Positions 25,427 through 33,637 of a DNA stretch of 64,000 nt are shown here, piece after piece. The translations under genes were made by a program, and so were the position numbers. The DNA comes from Ruminococcus albus AD2013 (GTDB lineage Bacteria > Bacillota > Clostridia > Oscillospirales > Ruminococcaceae). A model generated the notes under the pieces. That model did not search any database. It was not told the origin of the DNA and saw nothing but the letters and a program-made list of their open reading frames with translations. Location of the stretch: contig NZ_JAGS01000001.1 in NCBI RefSeq assembly GCF_000526775.1, positions 806,001 to 870,000 on the forward strand, read 5' to 3'. Numbering within the stretch: the first letter of the stretch is position 1; each line of letters begins with the position of its first letter.

Positions 25427-25984
25427 TTGAAGATAGATGTTGAAAAGGGGTTCGTTACTCCGCTGCCTGTTTTTATTATTGCGACCTATAATGCCGAGGG
25501 TAAGCCCAATGCCATGAATGCAGTCTGGGTGGGACAGATCGGCAGCGATATGATCTCTATCAGTCTGGGAGAGCATCCAAGTACCGAAAATATCAAGCTG
25601 AACCGTGCTTTTACAGTCAGCTATGCAACTAAAGATTACACAGCAGAATGCGATTATGTGGGTATAGTGTCTTTTAATAAAGAACCCGAAAAGCTTAATA
25701 AGGCAGGCTTTACTGTTACTCCTTCTAAAAAGGTGAAAGCGCCCATCATCGATCAGCTTCCTGTTGCTATCGAATGTGAAGTAGTAGATATCATGCAGGA
25801 GTATGGAGAGACCAGAGTTACCGCGAAGATAGTTGGTATGGTTGCAGATGATTCCGTTATGACAGGAGATAAAGTTGATCTTTCAAAGCTTCAGCCGATC
25901 ATGTATGATTCCTCTGCCAAGACATACAGACTTATCGGTGAAAATGTCGGCGGCGCATGGGACGCAGGCAGAAAATTCATGTAA
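25427..25984 (+). CDS. Flavoredoxin/flavin reductase-like FMN-binding protein
   Basis: 185 residues of the flavin reductase-like fold: VTPLPVFIIATYNAEGKPNA followed by NAVWVGQIG, ISLGEHPSTENIKLNRAFTV and a C-terminal LIGENVGGAWDAGRKF. Such proteins bind FMN and act in electron transfer; the partner is unknown. The start is TTG at 25427, 9 nt after AGGAG. The ATG at 25418 touches that SD and is unlikely. It has its own promoter with a candidate operator and its own terminator. Confidence 0.86.
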   Translation: MKIDVEKGFVTPLPVFIIATYNAEGKPNAMNAVWVGQIGSDMISISLGEHPSTENIKLNRAFTVSYATKDYTAECDYVGIVSFNKEPEKLNKAGFTVTPSKKVKAPIIDQLPVAIECEVVDIMQEYGETRVTAKIVGMVADDSVMTGDKVDLSKLQPIMYDSSAKTYRLIGENVGGAWDAGRKFM

Positions 25985-25994
25985 TTTAACTATT

Positions 25995-26026
25995 CCGCGG
26001 CAGATGTTTTTCTGCTGCGGTTTTAT
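25995..26026 (+). terminator. Intrinsic terminator after the flavoredoxin-like gene
   Basis: Stem CCGCGGCAGA (25995-26004) with TCTGCTGCGG (26011-26020), one G-T pair, then TTTTATA. Confidence 0.85.
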
Positions 26027-26072
26027 AATTTATAATCTCTTTTTTCTTCTGCTAAAACAGGCCGGTCAACGG

Positions 26073-26101
26073 TTGAATTTATTAATTCAGAGTGGTATAA
26101 T
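26073..26101 (+). promoter_or_regulatory. Sigma-A promoter upstream of the 96-residue gene
   Basis: TTGAAT (26073-26078), 17-bp spacer, TATAAT (26096-26101), TGG extended -10. The expected start of transcription (about 26107) is almost on the SD. Confidence 0.78.
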
Positions 26102-26120
26102 TATAGTGGAGGCTGATATT

Positions 26121-26411
26121 ATGAAAGAGCGCATAAGAAGCTATACTGATATCGTCAGTTTTGATGATGACGGCATAACTTTTTCTTCGGGTGACAGGAT
26201 AATATTCTCCGAGTGCGGTGAGGACAACTGTGTAGCCGAGAGGGATATCTATGCAAAACCGCCTTATATTGAATTTTATACCGCTGACAGACATACAAAG
26301 GTCGTTTTTGACAGAACGGGTCTGTTAAGTCAAACAGTCAATGAGCGAGAATTTATAAAACTACAGTCTATAATCAACGAAGCCGGCTATAAAAGTTATG
26401 ACCTCAGCTAG
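26121..26411 (+). CDS. Hypothetical protein, 96 residues
   Basis: Not recognised. Small acidic soluble protein, IRSYTDIVSFDDDGITF near its start and FIKLQSIINEAGYKSYDLS at the end. The ATG at 26121 follows GTGGAGG by 8 nt; the open frame upstream to 25875 crosses the previous gene and a terminator and is not coding. It is probably co-transcribed with fbp, which starts 36 bp later. No function is offered. Confidence 0.7.
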   Translation: MKERIRSYTDIVSFDDDGITFSSGDRIIFSECGEDNCVAERDIYAKPPYIEFYTADRHTKVVFDRTGLLSQTVNEREFIKLQSIINEAGYKSYDLS

Positions 26412-26446
26412 CAGCCCCGAATAATTCATAAGAGAGTGTGACATAA

Positions 26447-28396
26447 ATGGATAAGAAATATTTACAGCTCCTTTCCAAGGAATTTCCGAATATAGATAGT
26501 GCCGCAAGTGAGATAGTAAATCTTTCTGCGATACGCAGTCTGCCAAAGGGTACGGAATATTTTTTCAGTGATATGCACGGAGAGTATGAAGCTTTTCTGC
26601 ATATGCTTAAAAGCGCATCGGGCATGATAAAGATAAAGATAGACCTTACTCTCGGAAAGACAGTTTCTTCCGCTGAAAGGGAAGCACTTGCCGCGCTTAT
26701 TTATTATCCCGACAAGGAACAGAAGCGTCTTAAAAAGGCAGGTCTGCTTACAGATGAATGGCGAAGCCTTACTATCTACCGTCTTATAATAGTATTGGAA
26801 GCTGTTTCTGCTAAGTACACTCGTTCCCGAGTGAGAAACAGTATCCCACAGGATATGGTCTATATACTTGACGAACTTTTGAATGTCACTGATGATATTG
26901 TGAAGGATTATTACTACGATGTGATAATCACCACGATACTCGATACCGGAATAGCCGACCATTTTATAAAGGAACTTTGCAAGGTGATACAGTCTCTCGC
27001 CATCGACAGTCTGCACATTATCGGAGATATTTTTGACAGAGGTCCCCGTGCTGACATCATCATGGACGAACTGATGAAGATGCATGATGTGGATATACAG
27101 TGGGGCAATCACGATATTTCATGGATGGGTGCGGTTTCGGGCAACAGGGCGCTGATAGCAAATGTTATACGAATATCTATGAGGTATAACAACTTCGATA
27201 TCCTTGAAGACGGCTACGGTTTGAATCTTCGTGCCCTTGCGGTTTTTGCCAGTGAAGTTTACAAGGATGACCCCTGCACCATATTTATGCCCCATACTCT
27301 TGATGATAATATCTACGACCCGGTCGATACTCAGCTTGTGGCTAAAATGCATAAGGCGATAACCATAATACAGCTGAAGCTTGAAAGTCAGCTGATAAAG
27401 CGTCATCCTGAATGGGGTATGGACGACCGAGAATTGTTCAGCAATATAGATACCGAAAAAGGCACTGTCAAACTTGGTGGAAAGACCTATGAATTTCTTG
27501 ATAAGAATTTTCCCACGGTCGATAAGGCTGATCCTCTTGCACTTACCGACGAGGAAAATGAACTTATGACCGTGCTTGCAAACTCTTTTATGCACAGCGA
27601 TAAACTTTGTGAACATATGCGTTTTCTGTACACAAACGGTTCAATGTACAAGACCATCAACGGCAATCTTCTGTTCCATGGCTGTATCCCACTTGATGAA
27701 AAGGGTGAACTGCTTTCTGTAAAGATAGAGGGCGAGGAATACTCGGGCAAGGCGCTTCTTGATAAACTTGACGAAGTTGCCAATAAAGCCTATTTTCTGC
27801 ATAGCGGTGATGAAAAGGAAAATTCTGCCGATCTGCTTTGGTACTTGTGGTGCGGACCTCGTTCGCCACTTTACGGAAAGGACAAGATGGCTTTCTTTGA
27901 AAGATATTTCATAGATGACCATGATCTTCACACTGAGAATTATAATGCATATTATCAGTTTTCCGAGAATGCCGATGTCTGCATGAAGATACTTGAAATG
28001 TTCGGGCTCGATCCCGAAAAAGGTCATATCATCAACGGCCATGTGCCTGTGAAGATAAAGAACGGCGAAAGTCCCGTAAAGGCTGGAGGAAAGTTGTTTG
28101 TTATAGACGGAGGTATATCAAAGGCTTATCAGAAAGCGACAGGGATCGCGGGATACACCCTTATTTGTGACAGCCACAGTCTTAATCTTGCGGAGCACAA
28201 ACCGTTCATCGCAGGGGAGAGTGAACACACTCCTACTCTCCATCTTGTGGAGCGCTTCGATCATCGTGCAAACATCTGTGATACCGACAGGGGAGAAGAA
28301 CTCCTGGCGAAGATAAATGATCTTCGTGAACTGCTGAAAGCGTACCGCTCCGGTATTATAAAGCAGAAAAAGGATATTGACAGAAGAACATTGTGA
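26447..28396 (+). CDS. fbp: Fructose-1,6-bisphosphatase, class III
   Basis: 649 residues, the size of the Bacillus-type class III enzyme. It is a calcineurin-like phosphoesterase with metal motifs FFSDMHGEYEAF (about 39-50), IIGDIFDRGPRADIIMDEL (about 190-208), WGNHDISWMGA (about 219-229) and INGHVPVK. It removes the 1-phosphate of fructose-1,6-bisphosphate in gluconeogenesis, which fits a genome with pckA and glgB. It sits downstream of the 96-residue gene and ends at a long hairpin. Confidence 0.95.
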   Translation: MDKKYLQLLSKEFPNIDSAASEIVNLSAIRSLPKGTEYFFSDMHGEYEAFLHMLKSASGMIKIKIDLTLGKTVSSAEREALAALIYYPDKEQKRLKKAGLLTDEWRSLTIYRLIIVLEAVSAKYTRSRVRNSIPQDMVYILDELLNVTDDIVKDYYYDVIITTILDTGIADHFIKELCKVIQSLAIDSLHIIGDIFDRGPRADIIMDELMKMHDVDIQWGNHDISWMGAVSGNRALIANVIRISMRYNNFDILEDGYGLNLRALAVFASEVYKDDPCTIFMPHTLDDNIYDPVDTQLVAKMHKAITIIQLKLESQLIKRHPEWGMDDRELFSNIDTEKGTVKLGGKTYEFLDKNFPTVDKADPLALTDEENELMTVLANSFMHSDKLCEHMRFLYTNGSMYKTINGNLLFHGCIPLDEKGELLSVKIEGEEYSGKALLDKLDEVANKAYFLHSGDEKENSADLLWYLWCGPRSPLYGKDKMAFFERYFIDDHDLHTENYNAYYQFSENADVCMKILEMFGLDPEKGHIINGHVPVKIKNGESPVKAGGKLFVIDGGISKAYQKATGIAGYTLICDSHSLNLAEHKPFIAGESEHTPTLHLVERFDHRANICDTDRGEELLAKINDLRELLKAYRSGIIKQKKDIDRRTL

Positions 28397-28439
28397 TGTA
28401 TACTATTAAAATAGTATAATGTAATAGGCGTATAAATAT

Positions 28440-28495
28440 AACCGAAAACCGACTTCGCAGGCAGTGAGGTCGGTTTTCGGTTATGTGTTGTATTT
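28440..28495 (+). terminator. Long hairpin terminator after fbp
   Basis: 17-bp stem (28440-28456 with 28466-28482; core AACCGAAAACCGAC) with one G-T pair and a 9-nt loop. The T-tail is weak (ATGTGTTGTATTTT) and overlaps the next promoter. Confidence 0.75.
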
Positions 28496-28516
28496 TGTGA
28501 AAAAATATGTTATAAT
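28488..28516 (+). promoter_or_regulatory. Sigma-A promoter for the 96-residue gene at 28586 and rarA
   Basis: TTGTAT (28488-28493), 17-bp spacer, TATAAT (28511-28516), TGT extended -10. Confidence 0.8.
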
Positions 28517-28585
28517 ATGGTTCAGCGTAACTGTTGAAAAAACGGCATAAACGATTATTTTCTTAATGAGGCGGGAGGTCTTGAG

Positions 28586-28876
28586 ATGGAAGAATTGATA
28601 AAACAGTTCCTTGCGGATGAGGTCACTGAACTGACCTACAACGAACTTTGGCATTTTGTAAAATCGAATTCTATACTTCACGGTTCCTTTGAGGGTCAGA
28701 ATCACATAGTGATGAAGATATCCTCGGGGCAGTTTATTATATACCATATTAATATAGGCATGGAGAATACCAAGTATCAGCCTGCGGTAATGGTAGCGAG
28801 AAATTATCTGCTGAAAAAGATAAACAGTCGCGCCTACGAACTGAAACTGCCTGATATACAGAATGTTTTTGATTAG
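28586..28876 (+). CDS. Hypothetical protein, 96 residues, upstream of rarA
   Basis: Not recognised. Small soluble alpha/beta protein (ELWHFVKSNSILHGSFEG, IVMKISSGQFIIYHINIG). It has a good SD (GGGAGG) and promoter and lies 11 bp ahead of rarA, so it is a genuine operon partner. A link to replication-fork maintenance is possible from context only. Confidence 0.72.
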   Translation: MEELIKQFLADEVTELTYNELWHFVKSNSILHGSFEGQNHIVMKISSGQFIIYHINIGMENTKYQPAVMVARNYLLKKINSRAYELKLPDIQNVFD

Positions 28877-28887
28877 GAGAATGAATG

Positions 28888-30165
28888 ATGAGTATACCAC
28901 TGGCTGAAAGGATAAGACCAAAATCCCTCGATGAGATAGTTGGTCAGTCCCATCTTATGGGTGAGGGCAAGCCGCTGAGACGCATAATCGAGAGCGGCAC
29001 CATACCAAATCTTATTTTCTATGGTCCCTCTGGGGTAGGCAAGACTACCATAGCGCGGTTTATCGCTGAAAACGCCAATATGACCATGTACAAGCTCAAC
29101 GGCACATCAGCATCGGTTGCGGATATCAAGCAGATAATCGCTGAGACCGAGATGATAGGCGGTATGAACGGCATATTGCTGTACCTTGATGAGATACAGT
29201 ACCTTAATAAAAAGCAGCAGCAGTCATTGCTTGAATATATCGAGAACGGAAAGATAACGCTGATATCTTCGACTACTGAAAATCCCTATTTCTATGTGTA
29301 CAATGCTATAATCAGCCGTTCTACTGTTTTTGAGTTCAAGCCGGTTACTCCTGAACAGATCAGCCCTGCGATTAAGCGGGCTTTTGACCTTATGGCGCAG
29401 GATATAGGCACGGAGGTCATGCTTGAGGAGGGCGTTGTCGAGCATATTGCGCGGGGCTGCGGCGGTGACGTGAGAAAGTCTATCAACACAGTGGAGCTTT
29501 GTGTGTTATCGGCAGAAAACGGCGCAAAAGGGGAACTTCTGGTCAAGATGGATACTGTCCGTGAACTCACCCAGCGCAGCAATATGCGTTATGACAGGGA
29601 AGGCGATGAGCATTACGATATCCTTTCGGCACTGCAAAAATCTATACGGGGTTCTGATGAGAATGCAGCGATACATTATGCGGCAAGGCTTATCGAAGCG
29701 GGGGACATCATATCCCTCTGCCGAAGACTCCTGGTCATCGCCAGTGAAGATGTGGGGCTTGCTTATCCGATGGCTGTTGTTATAACGAAATCCTGTGTGG
29801 ATTCGGCTTTGCAGCTGGGTCTGCCCGAGGCGCGTATCCCTCTTGCGGAAGCTGTTATAATGCTTGCGACCTCGCCAAAATCAAACAGTGCTTATATGGC
29901 TATGAACAACGCATTGGAAGATGTAAAGAACAGCGGTCCGCTGGATTTTCCGCGCCACCTGCAAAACAAGCATTTTGATGGCGCAGACGCAAAGGTCAGG
30001 GGTCAGCATTACCTGTATCCCCATGATTATCCTGATCATTGGGTTAAGCAGCAGTATCTTCCCGATGCGCTGAAAGACCGCGTCTACTATGAATACGGCG
30101 AAAATAAAACGGAACAGGCGGCTAAGGCTTACTGGGCTAAGATCAAGGGAGACAAGAATGGCTGA
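28888..30165 (+). CDS. rarA: Replication-associated recombination protein RarA/MgsA (AAA+ ATPase)
   Basis: 425 residues. PLAERIRPKSLDEIVGQ opens the protein. Walker A is GPSGVGKTT (46-54) and Walker B LYLDEIQYL. The C-terminal half carries GDEHYDILSALQKSIRGSD and LPDALKDRVYYEYGENK, standard for RarA/Mgs1. It acts at stalled replication forks with SSB. ATGs at 28885 and 28888 are both usable; AGGAG is 8 nt from the second. The stop overlaps the start of the M50-like gene by 8 bp. Confidence 0.95.
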   Translation: MSIPLAERIRPKSLDEIVGQSHLMGEGKPLRRIIESGTIPNLIFYGPSGVGKTTIARFIAENANMTMYKLNGTSASVADIKQIIAETEMIGGMNGILLYLDEIQYLNKKQQQSLLEYIENGKITLISSTTENPYFYVYNAIISRSTVFEFKPVTPEQISPAIKRAFDLMAQDIGTEVMLEEGVVEHIARGCGGDVRKSINTVELCVLSAENGAKGELLVKMDTVRELTQRSNMRYDREGDEHYDILSALQKSIRGSDENAAIHYAARLIEAGDIISLCRRLLVIASEDVGLAYPMAVVITKSCVDSALQLGLPEARIPLAEAVIMLATSPKSNSAYMAMNNALEDVKNSGPLDFPRHLQNKHFDGADAKVRGQHYLYPHDYPDHWVKQQYLPDALKDRVYYEYGENKTEQAAKAYWAKIKGDKNG

Positions 30166-31279
30166 TAATAAAAGAAAAAACAGTTCAAAGCTGCTGTTAA
30201 TGGCGATGGGCGGTATAGTCGGTGCGGTGGCAGGATTTTTAATGATGAAGTACCTGGTCAATAGCGACAGCAATGCAAGCGGCGGAGAAAAACTGCTTAA
30301 TGCATTTGTGATATTAATATCGCTGACAGTTACTTACTTTCTTGGTATAATCATACATGAAGCGGGACATCTGGTAATGGGTCTGCTTACAGGGTACAAG
30401 TTTGTATCATTTCGTATCGGTTCGTATATTCTGGTAAGACAGAACGGTAAATTCGCAATCAGGAGATTTGCCGTAGCGGGAACAGCGGGTCAATGTCTTA
30501 TGACGCATGATATTGTGGAAAAAGATGAAGACATACCTTATTTCTGGTATAACTTCGGCGGTGTGCTGTTTAATCTGGTATCCGCTGCTTTGCTAGGGCT
30601 GGTCTATCTGAATACGTCGAGCAGACTGCTTGCTACGTATTCGGTGATCGGTATGTTCGTATATTTATACCTTGGTATTATGAATATTCTGCCGCTGAAA
30701 AAATTCGGGCTGGCTAATGACGGTTCTAATATTTTAGAATGTTACCGAGATCCCGGCGTGCGTCGTCTGATACTTGATGTTCTCATTATCAATGCCGAAC
30801 AATCGCAAGGTAAAACACTTGACAGTATGCCCGATGAACTATTTGAGATCAGGGACGGCGATGATTCCATAAGTGCTGTCAGCATTAAATTGTTCCGTGC
30901 TGCAAGAGAACTGGAAAGAGGAAATTACGAATCGGCAAAAGCCATATACAGGGAGATACTGGAAAAGAAAGACCTTGTGGAGTTATTAGTCAAGGAAACT
31001 CAATGCGAACTGATGTTTTGCTGTATTATGACAGGTGAACCTGCCAAGGTAATTGATGAACTTTATGATGATGAACTTCAAAAATACATACAGCGATCAG
31101 CTAAGTTTTTGCTTAGCAGACAGCGATTGATGTACGCATACTATTATATATATAAGCAGGATAAAGTCAACACTGACAAGGTATATAACTTGGCATTAGA
31201 TATGGCAAAGCAGAATTATAATCTTGGCGATGCCAAAGCTGAAATGGGTATCATAGAGCATATCAAGGAAAATTACTGA
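30158..31279 (+). CDS. M50-like membrane zinc protease with C-terminal helical repeat region
   Basis: 373 residues with hydrophobic segments at about 12-30, 48-66, 128-145 and 155-175. A site-2-protease zinc motif HEAGH (67-71) lies in the second and a possible partner motif NILPLKKFGLANDG later. The last 170 residues are hydrophilic and helical (RAARELERGNYESAKAIYREI), TPR-like. Such enzymes cut membrane proteins inside the bilayer. The start at 30158 (SD AAGGGAGA) overlaps the end of rarA. Substrate unknown. Confidence 0.75.
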   Translation: MADNKRKNSSKLLLMAMGGIVGAVAGFLMMKYLVNSDSNASGGEKLLNAFVILISLTVTYFLGIIIHEAGHLVMGLLTGYKFVSFRIGSYILVRQNGKFAIRRFAVAGTAGQCLMTHDIVEKDEDIPYFWYNFGGVLFNLVSAALLGLVYLNTSSRLLATYSVIGMFVYLYLGIMNILPLKKFGLANDGSNILECYRDPGVRRLILDVLIINAEQSQGKTLDSMPDELFEIRDGDDSISAVSIKLFRAARELERGNYESAKAIYREILEKKDLVELLVKETQCELMFCCIMTGEPAKVIDELYDDELQKYIQRSAKFLLSRQRLMYAYYYIYKQDKVNTDKVYNLALDMAKQNYNLGDAKAEMGIIEHIKENY

Positions 31280-31283
31280 CACA

Positions 31284-31325
31284 AAAAATGCGGAGAAATC
31301 GGCTTTTTCTCCGCATTTTTTCTTT
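31284..31325. terminator. Bidirectional terminator between the M50-like and S1-repeat genes
   Basis: 15-bp stem (31284-31298 with 31306-31320; core AATGCGGAGAAA / TTTCTCCGCATT), 7-nt loop, A-run on one side and T-run on the other. Confidence 0.9.
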
Positions 31326-31331
31326 TTACGT

Positions 31332-32249
31332 TCAGAAGATCGAGACCATTGTTTTGCTGCTTTCCTTGGTTGAATACTCCCATTTGTTAAGTCTGCCCGA
31401 ACTAATGAAGTAATTAATTTTACTTGGAAAACAAAGATTTTCAAATACATCAACTATAATTAATTTAACCTTCATTTTTTCGGGTATCAAGGCTTTTATG
31501 TATACACTTGCCGCCTGTCCTGCTGACACTCCATCTTTGGGTTCCGCAAGGCCTGCGAGGTTCGGGGCAAGTTCAATGAAAATGCCGTATGGTTCCACTG
31601 AACGTATAACTCCGCCCACAGTTTCCCCTGCGGAGAATATTGAAGCATTCTGCTGCCATGTGCCGAGAAGTTCCTTGTGGGTAAGACATATCCTTTCACC
31701 GGAGATATTCTTTACAGCGGCGTAAATATCCTGACCGTTGAAAAATCGGTCATTCGGGTGAGATATTCGGGATACCGATATTGCGTCTATGGGTATCAGG
31801 GACGGCAACCCGCAGCCGATATCAACAAAAGCCCCGAATGGTTCCAGATGTGTGACCTTTGCCGGGATAACATCACCACATTGAAGCTTTGATATGTATT
31901 TTTCGAGACATTCTTCCTGTGCCGCACGGCGGGAGAGTATTGCTGTAACGCCTTTTTCATCAGTTATGATATCATTGACTTTGAAGCAGACGGTCTTGTT
32001 TACCCGCGAAAGCAGTGCTATATCTCTTGTTGTTCCTTCTGATATACCGACGGCGCCTTCTGTACGGGGGATAATGCCTTTTCCAAAGGGCAGCTCCACC
32101 ACAAGATCGTGTTCTGTTGTACACATAACAGCGTGTCCTTCAAGTATGATACCTTTAGCCATTGCTTCTGCCATATGGTCTGCACTTTGGATATAAAACC
32201 TGTTTTCAGGTGAGTTGAACACCTTTCCCTCGGGTAGGTATTTTGTCAT
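31332..32249 (-). CDS. S1 RNA-binding repeat protein (RpsA paralogue-like)
   Basis: 305 residues with about three S1-like repeats: a first divergent one (about 40-110), a canonical one (GDVIPAKVTHLEPFGAFVDI, about 123-190) and another (ETVGGVIRSVEPYGIFIEL, about 205-270). It is smaller than S1 and separate from the ispH-rpsA gene. Probably binds RNA; function unknown. AGAGGTG precedes the ATG. The C-terminal 35 residues have no domain I recognise. Confidence 0.78.
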   Translation of the reverse strand: MTKYLPEGKVFNSPENRFYIQSADHMAEAMAKGIILEGHAVMCTTEHDLVVELPFGKGIIPRTEGAVGISEGTTRDIALLSRVNKTVCFKVNDIITDEKGVTAILSRRAAQEECLEKYISKLQCGDVIPAKVTHLEPFGAFVDIGCGLPSLIPIDAISVSRISHPNDRFFNGQDIYAAVKNISGERICLTHKELLGTWQQNASIFSAGETVGGVIRSVEPYGIFIELAPNLAGLAEPKDGVSAGQAASVYIKALIPEKMKVKLIIVDVFENLCFPSKINYFISSGRLNKWEYSTKESSKTMVSIF

Positions 32250-32339
32250 TAATTTGCACCTCTTTCTCTTGCGGCCGTTTATCGGTCACTATCTGTTGAT
32301 GTTTTTATCGGTCTGCGATACAAAATCTTGATCCGCTGT

Positions 32340-32368
32340 ATTATACTATGCAAAACTGCTTAAATTAA
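32340..32368 (-). promoter_or_regulatory. Putative promoter for the S1-repeat gene
   Basis: TATAAT (32340-32345, minus strand) with TTAATT 17 bp upstream (32363-32368). The -35 is weak; the -10 is perfect. Confidence 0.6.
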
Positions 32369-32422
32369 TCACATTAACTTGTAGGATAATTGTGTAAAAT
32401 GATAGTATTTTTTGTCGTACGC

Positions 32423-32451
32423 TTGACAAATTCAGATCGATGTGATACACT
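32423..32451 (+). promoter_or_regulatory. Sigma-A promoter for the Fn3/hydrolase gene
   Basis: TTGACA (32423-32428), 17-bp spacer, TACACT (32446-32451) with TGA extended -10. It implies a leader longer than 200 nt. Confidence 0.82.
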
Positions 32452-32457
32452 AGGTGC

Positions 32458-32669
32458 ATTGTTTGTAATCAATTCGTAATTTTTGATGTAAAACGCGATA
32501 TTTACGATTACAAATCGTTACAGAAACAGCTTTATACTGTGGATCTTTTTTGGAGACAACAAAAGGATCGTTTATGGCATAAGCTGACTAAATAACGAAA
32601 GGGTGTGAAACGGCAGGTTTTTCGACGGGATAAAGATAAACCGGACGTTAAGCCGTGTCAGATTTGGAA
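32458..32669 (+). promoter_or_regulatory. Long structured 5' leader, candidate cis-acting RNA
   Basis: About 210 nt between the expected transcription start and the coding start. Hairpins visible: ACGATT-ACA-AATCGT (about 32503-32517), GATC/TTTT pairing around TTGGAGACAAC, and a nested stem ACGGC..GCCGT (32610-32614 with 32652-32656) enclosing GGTTT..AAACC (32616-32620 with 32638-32642). The size and placement fit a riboswitch; c-di-AMP (ydaO-type) leaders often precede cell-wall hydrolases, but I could not match the consensus. Confidence 0.45.
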
Positions 32670-33554
32670 ATGAGTAATATAAACAGAAACAGGTTTATGG
32701 TGAATTTGAAGAAAATAGCAGTTATCGTGATGACGCTTGCTGTCGTGTTCGTTATGACGGATATGTCTGGTATCAAAGCTTCGGCTTTGTCTTCAGCAAA
32801 GGCTGCAGTTCCAAAGTTTGCAGCTGAAAAGACCTATGAGTCTTCTTATACTCATCCGTACAACAAGCAGATAGATACTATAACTCTCCACTGGGGCAAG
32901 ACCAAGGGTGCCAACAGGTATCAGGTATATGTCAAGGGTGGAAAGTACAAGAACTGGACAAGATACTGCACAACAACCAACAACGTTGTATCTGTTAAAA
33001 AGCTCTCTCGTGCAACAGAGTATAAATTCAAAGTAAGAGCAGTATATTCTGGCAATACTTATTCTTCTTTCTCTCCTGTACAGACTATACGCACTGCACG
33101 TATGAACTATGACAAGGCAGGCTGGGAAGCTATGTGCCGTATAGTTTATCATGAGGTCGGCAGGATCAATGACAATATGTGGGATAAGCCCATCGTTTAT
33201 GTTTCAGACTGTGTAGTTAACCGTTATGTTTCGGCTAAGTACTGCAACGACCCCCTGTGGACTCCTTTCTACAAGAATTATAATAATATCCAGTCCATAA
33301 TCTACCAGAGCGGCGGATTCATGTCGGATTACGGTCTTACCAGAGACGGCTGCAAGTATAGTAACGTAGCTGACAAGTGCAAGGTAGCTGTCTGGGGCGC
33401 TGTTTACGGAACTCCTTCCTACAAGGGCATCAAGAATGATTACAGTGTTTACTACTGGTGCAACAGAAGCTACTACACCAGCAGCAACAAGATAGCTTAT
33501 TCTTTCAAGATACCGTGGGGCTATTTCTCCATCTGGAGGACCTACTGGGGATAA
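32670..33554 (+). CDS. Secreted fibronectin-III plus SleB/CwlJ-like hydrolase-type protein
   Basis: About 294 residues. A signal peptide (IAVIVMTLAVVFVMT, then SGIKASA) is followed by an Fn3-type domain (TITLHWGKTKGANRYQVYV through YSSFSPVQTIRTAR) and a C-terminal domain beginning WEAMCRIVYHEVG, which resembles the Hydrolase_2/SleB fold where that Glu is catalytic. A cell-wall lytic role is likely but not certain. The start is unclear: GTG 32655, ATG 32670 or ATG 32697 all give a signal peptide, and none has a strong SD. A long leader precedes it. Confidence 0.7.
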   Translation: MSNINRNRFMVNLKKIAVIVMTLAVVFVMTDMSGIKASALSSAKAAVPKFAAEKTYESSYTHPYNKQIDTITLHWGKTKGANRYQVYVKGGKYKNWTRYCTTTNNVVSVKKLSRATEYKFKVRAVYSGNTYSSFSPVQTIRTARMNYDKAGWEAMCRIVYHEVGRINDNMWDKPIVYVSDCVVNRYVSAKYCNDPLWTPFYKNYNNIQSIIYQSGGFMSDYGLTRDGCKYSNVADKCKVAVWGAVYGTPSYKGIKNDYSVYYWCNRSYYTSSNKIAYSFKIPWGYFSIWRTYWG

Positions 33555-33565
33555 TATGAATACTG

Positions 33566-33594
33566 ACGTTCCCGTTGATCGGGAACGTTTTTTT
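33566..33594 (+). terminator. Intrinsic terminator after the Fn3/hydrolase gene
   Basis: Stem ACGTTCCCG (33566-33574) with CGGGAACGT (33580-33588), TTGAT loop, T-run. Confidence 0.92.
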
Positions 33595-33595
33595 G

Positions 33596-33629
33596 CAAAA
33601 AGAACCCGCGGATAAGGCGCATCCGCGGG
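33596..33629 (-). terminator. Intrinsic terminator after the ComEA-like gene
   Basis: Stem CCCGCGGAT (33605-33613) with ATCCGCGGG (33621-33629), 7-nt loop, followed on the minus strand by TTCTTTTTG. Confidence 0.87.
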
Positions 33630-33637
33630 ATTTGTGT

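Noticed and set aside
32458..32669. Firm annotation as a c-di-AMP (ydaO) riboswitch
   Set aside because: The conserved core blocks of that family could not be matched by eye; left as an unassigned leader.
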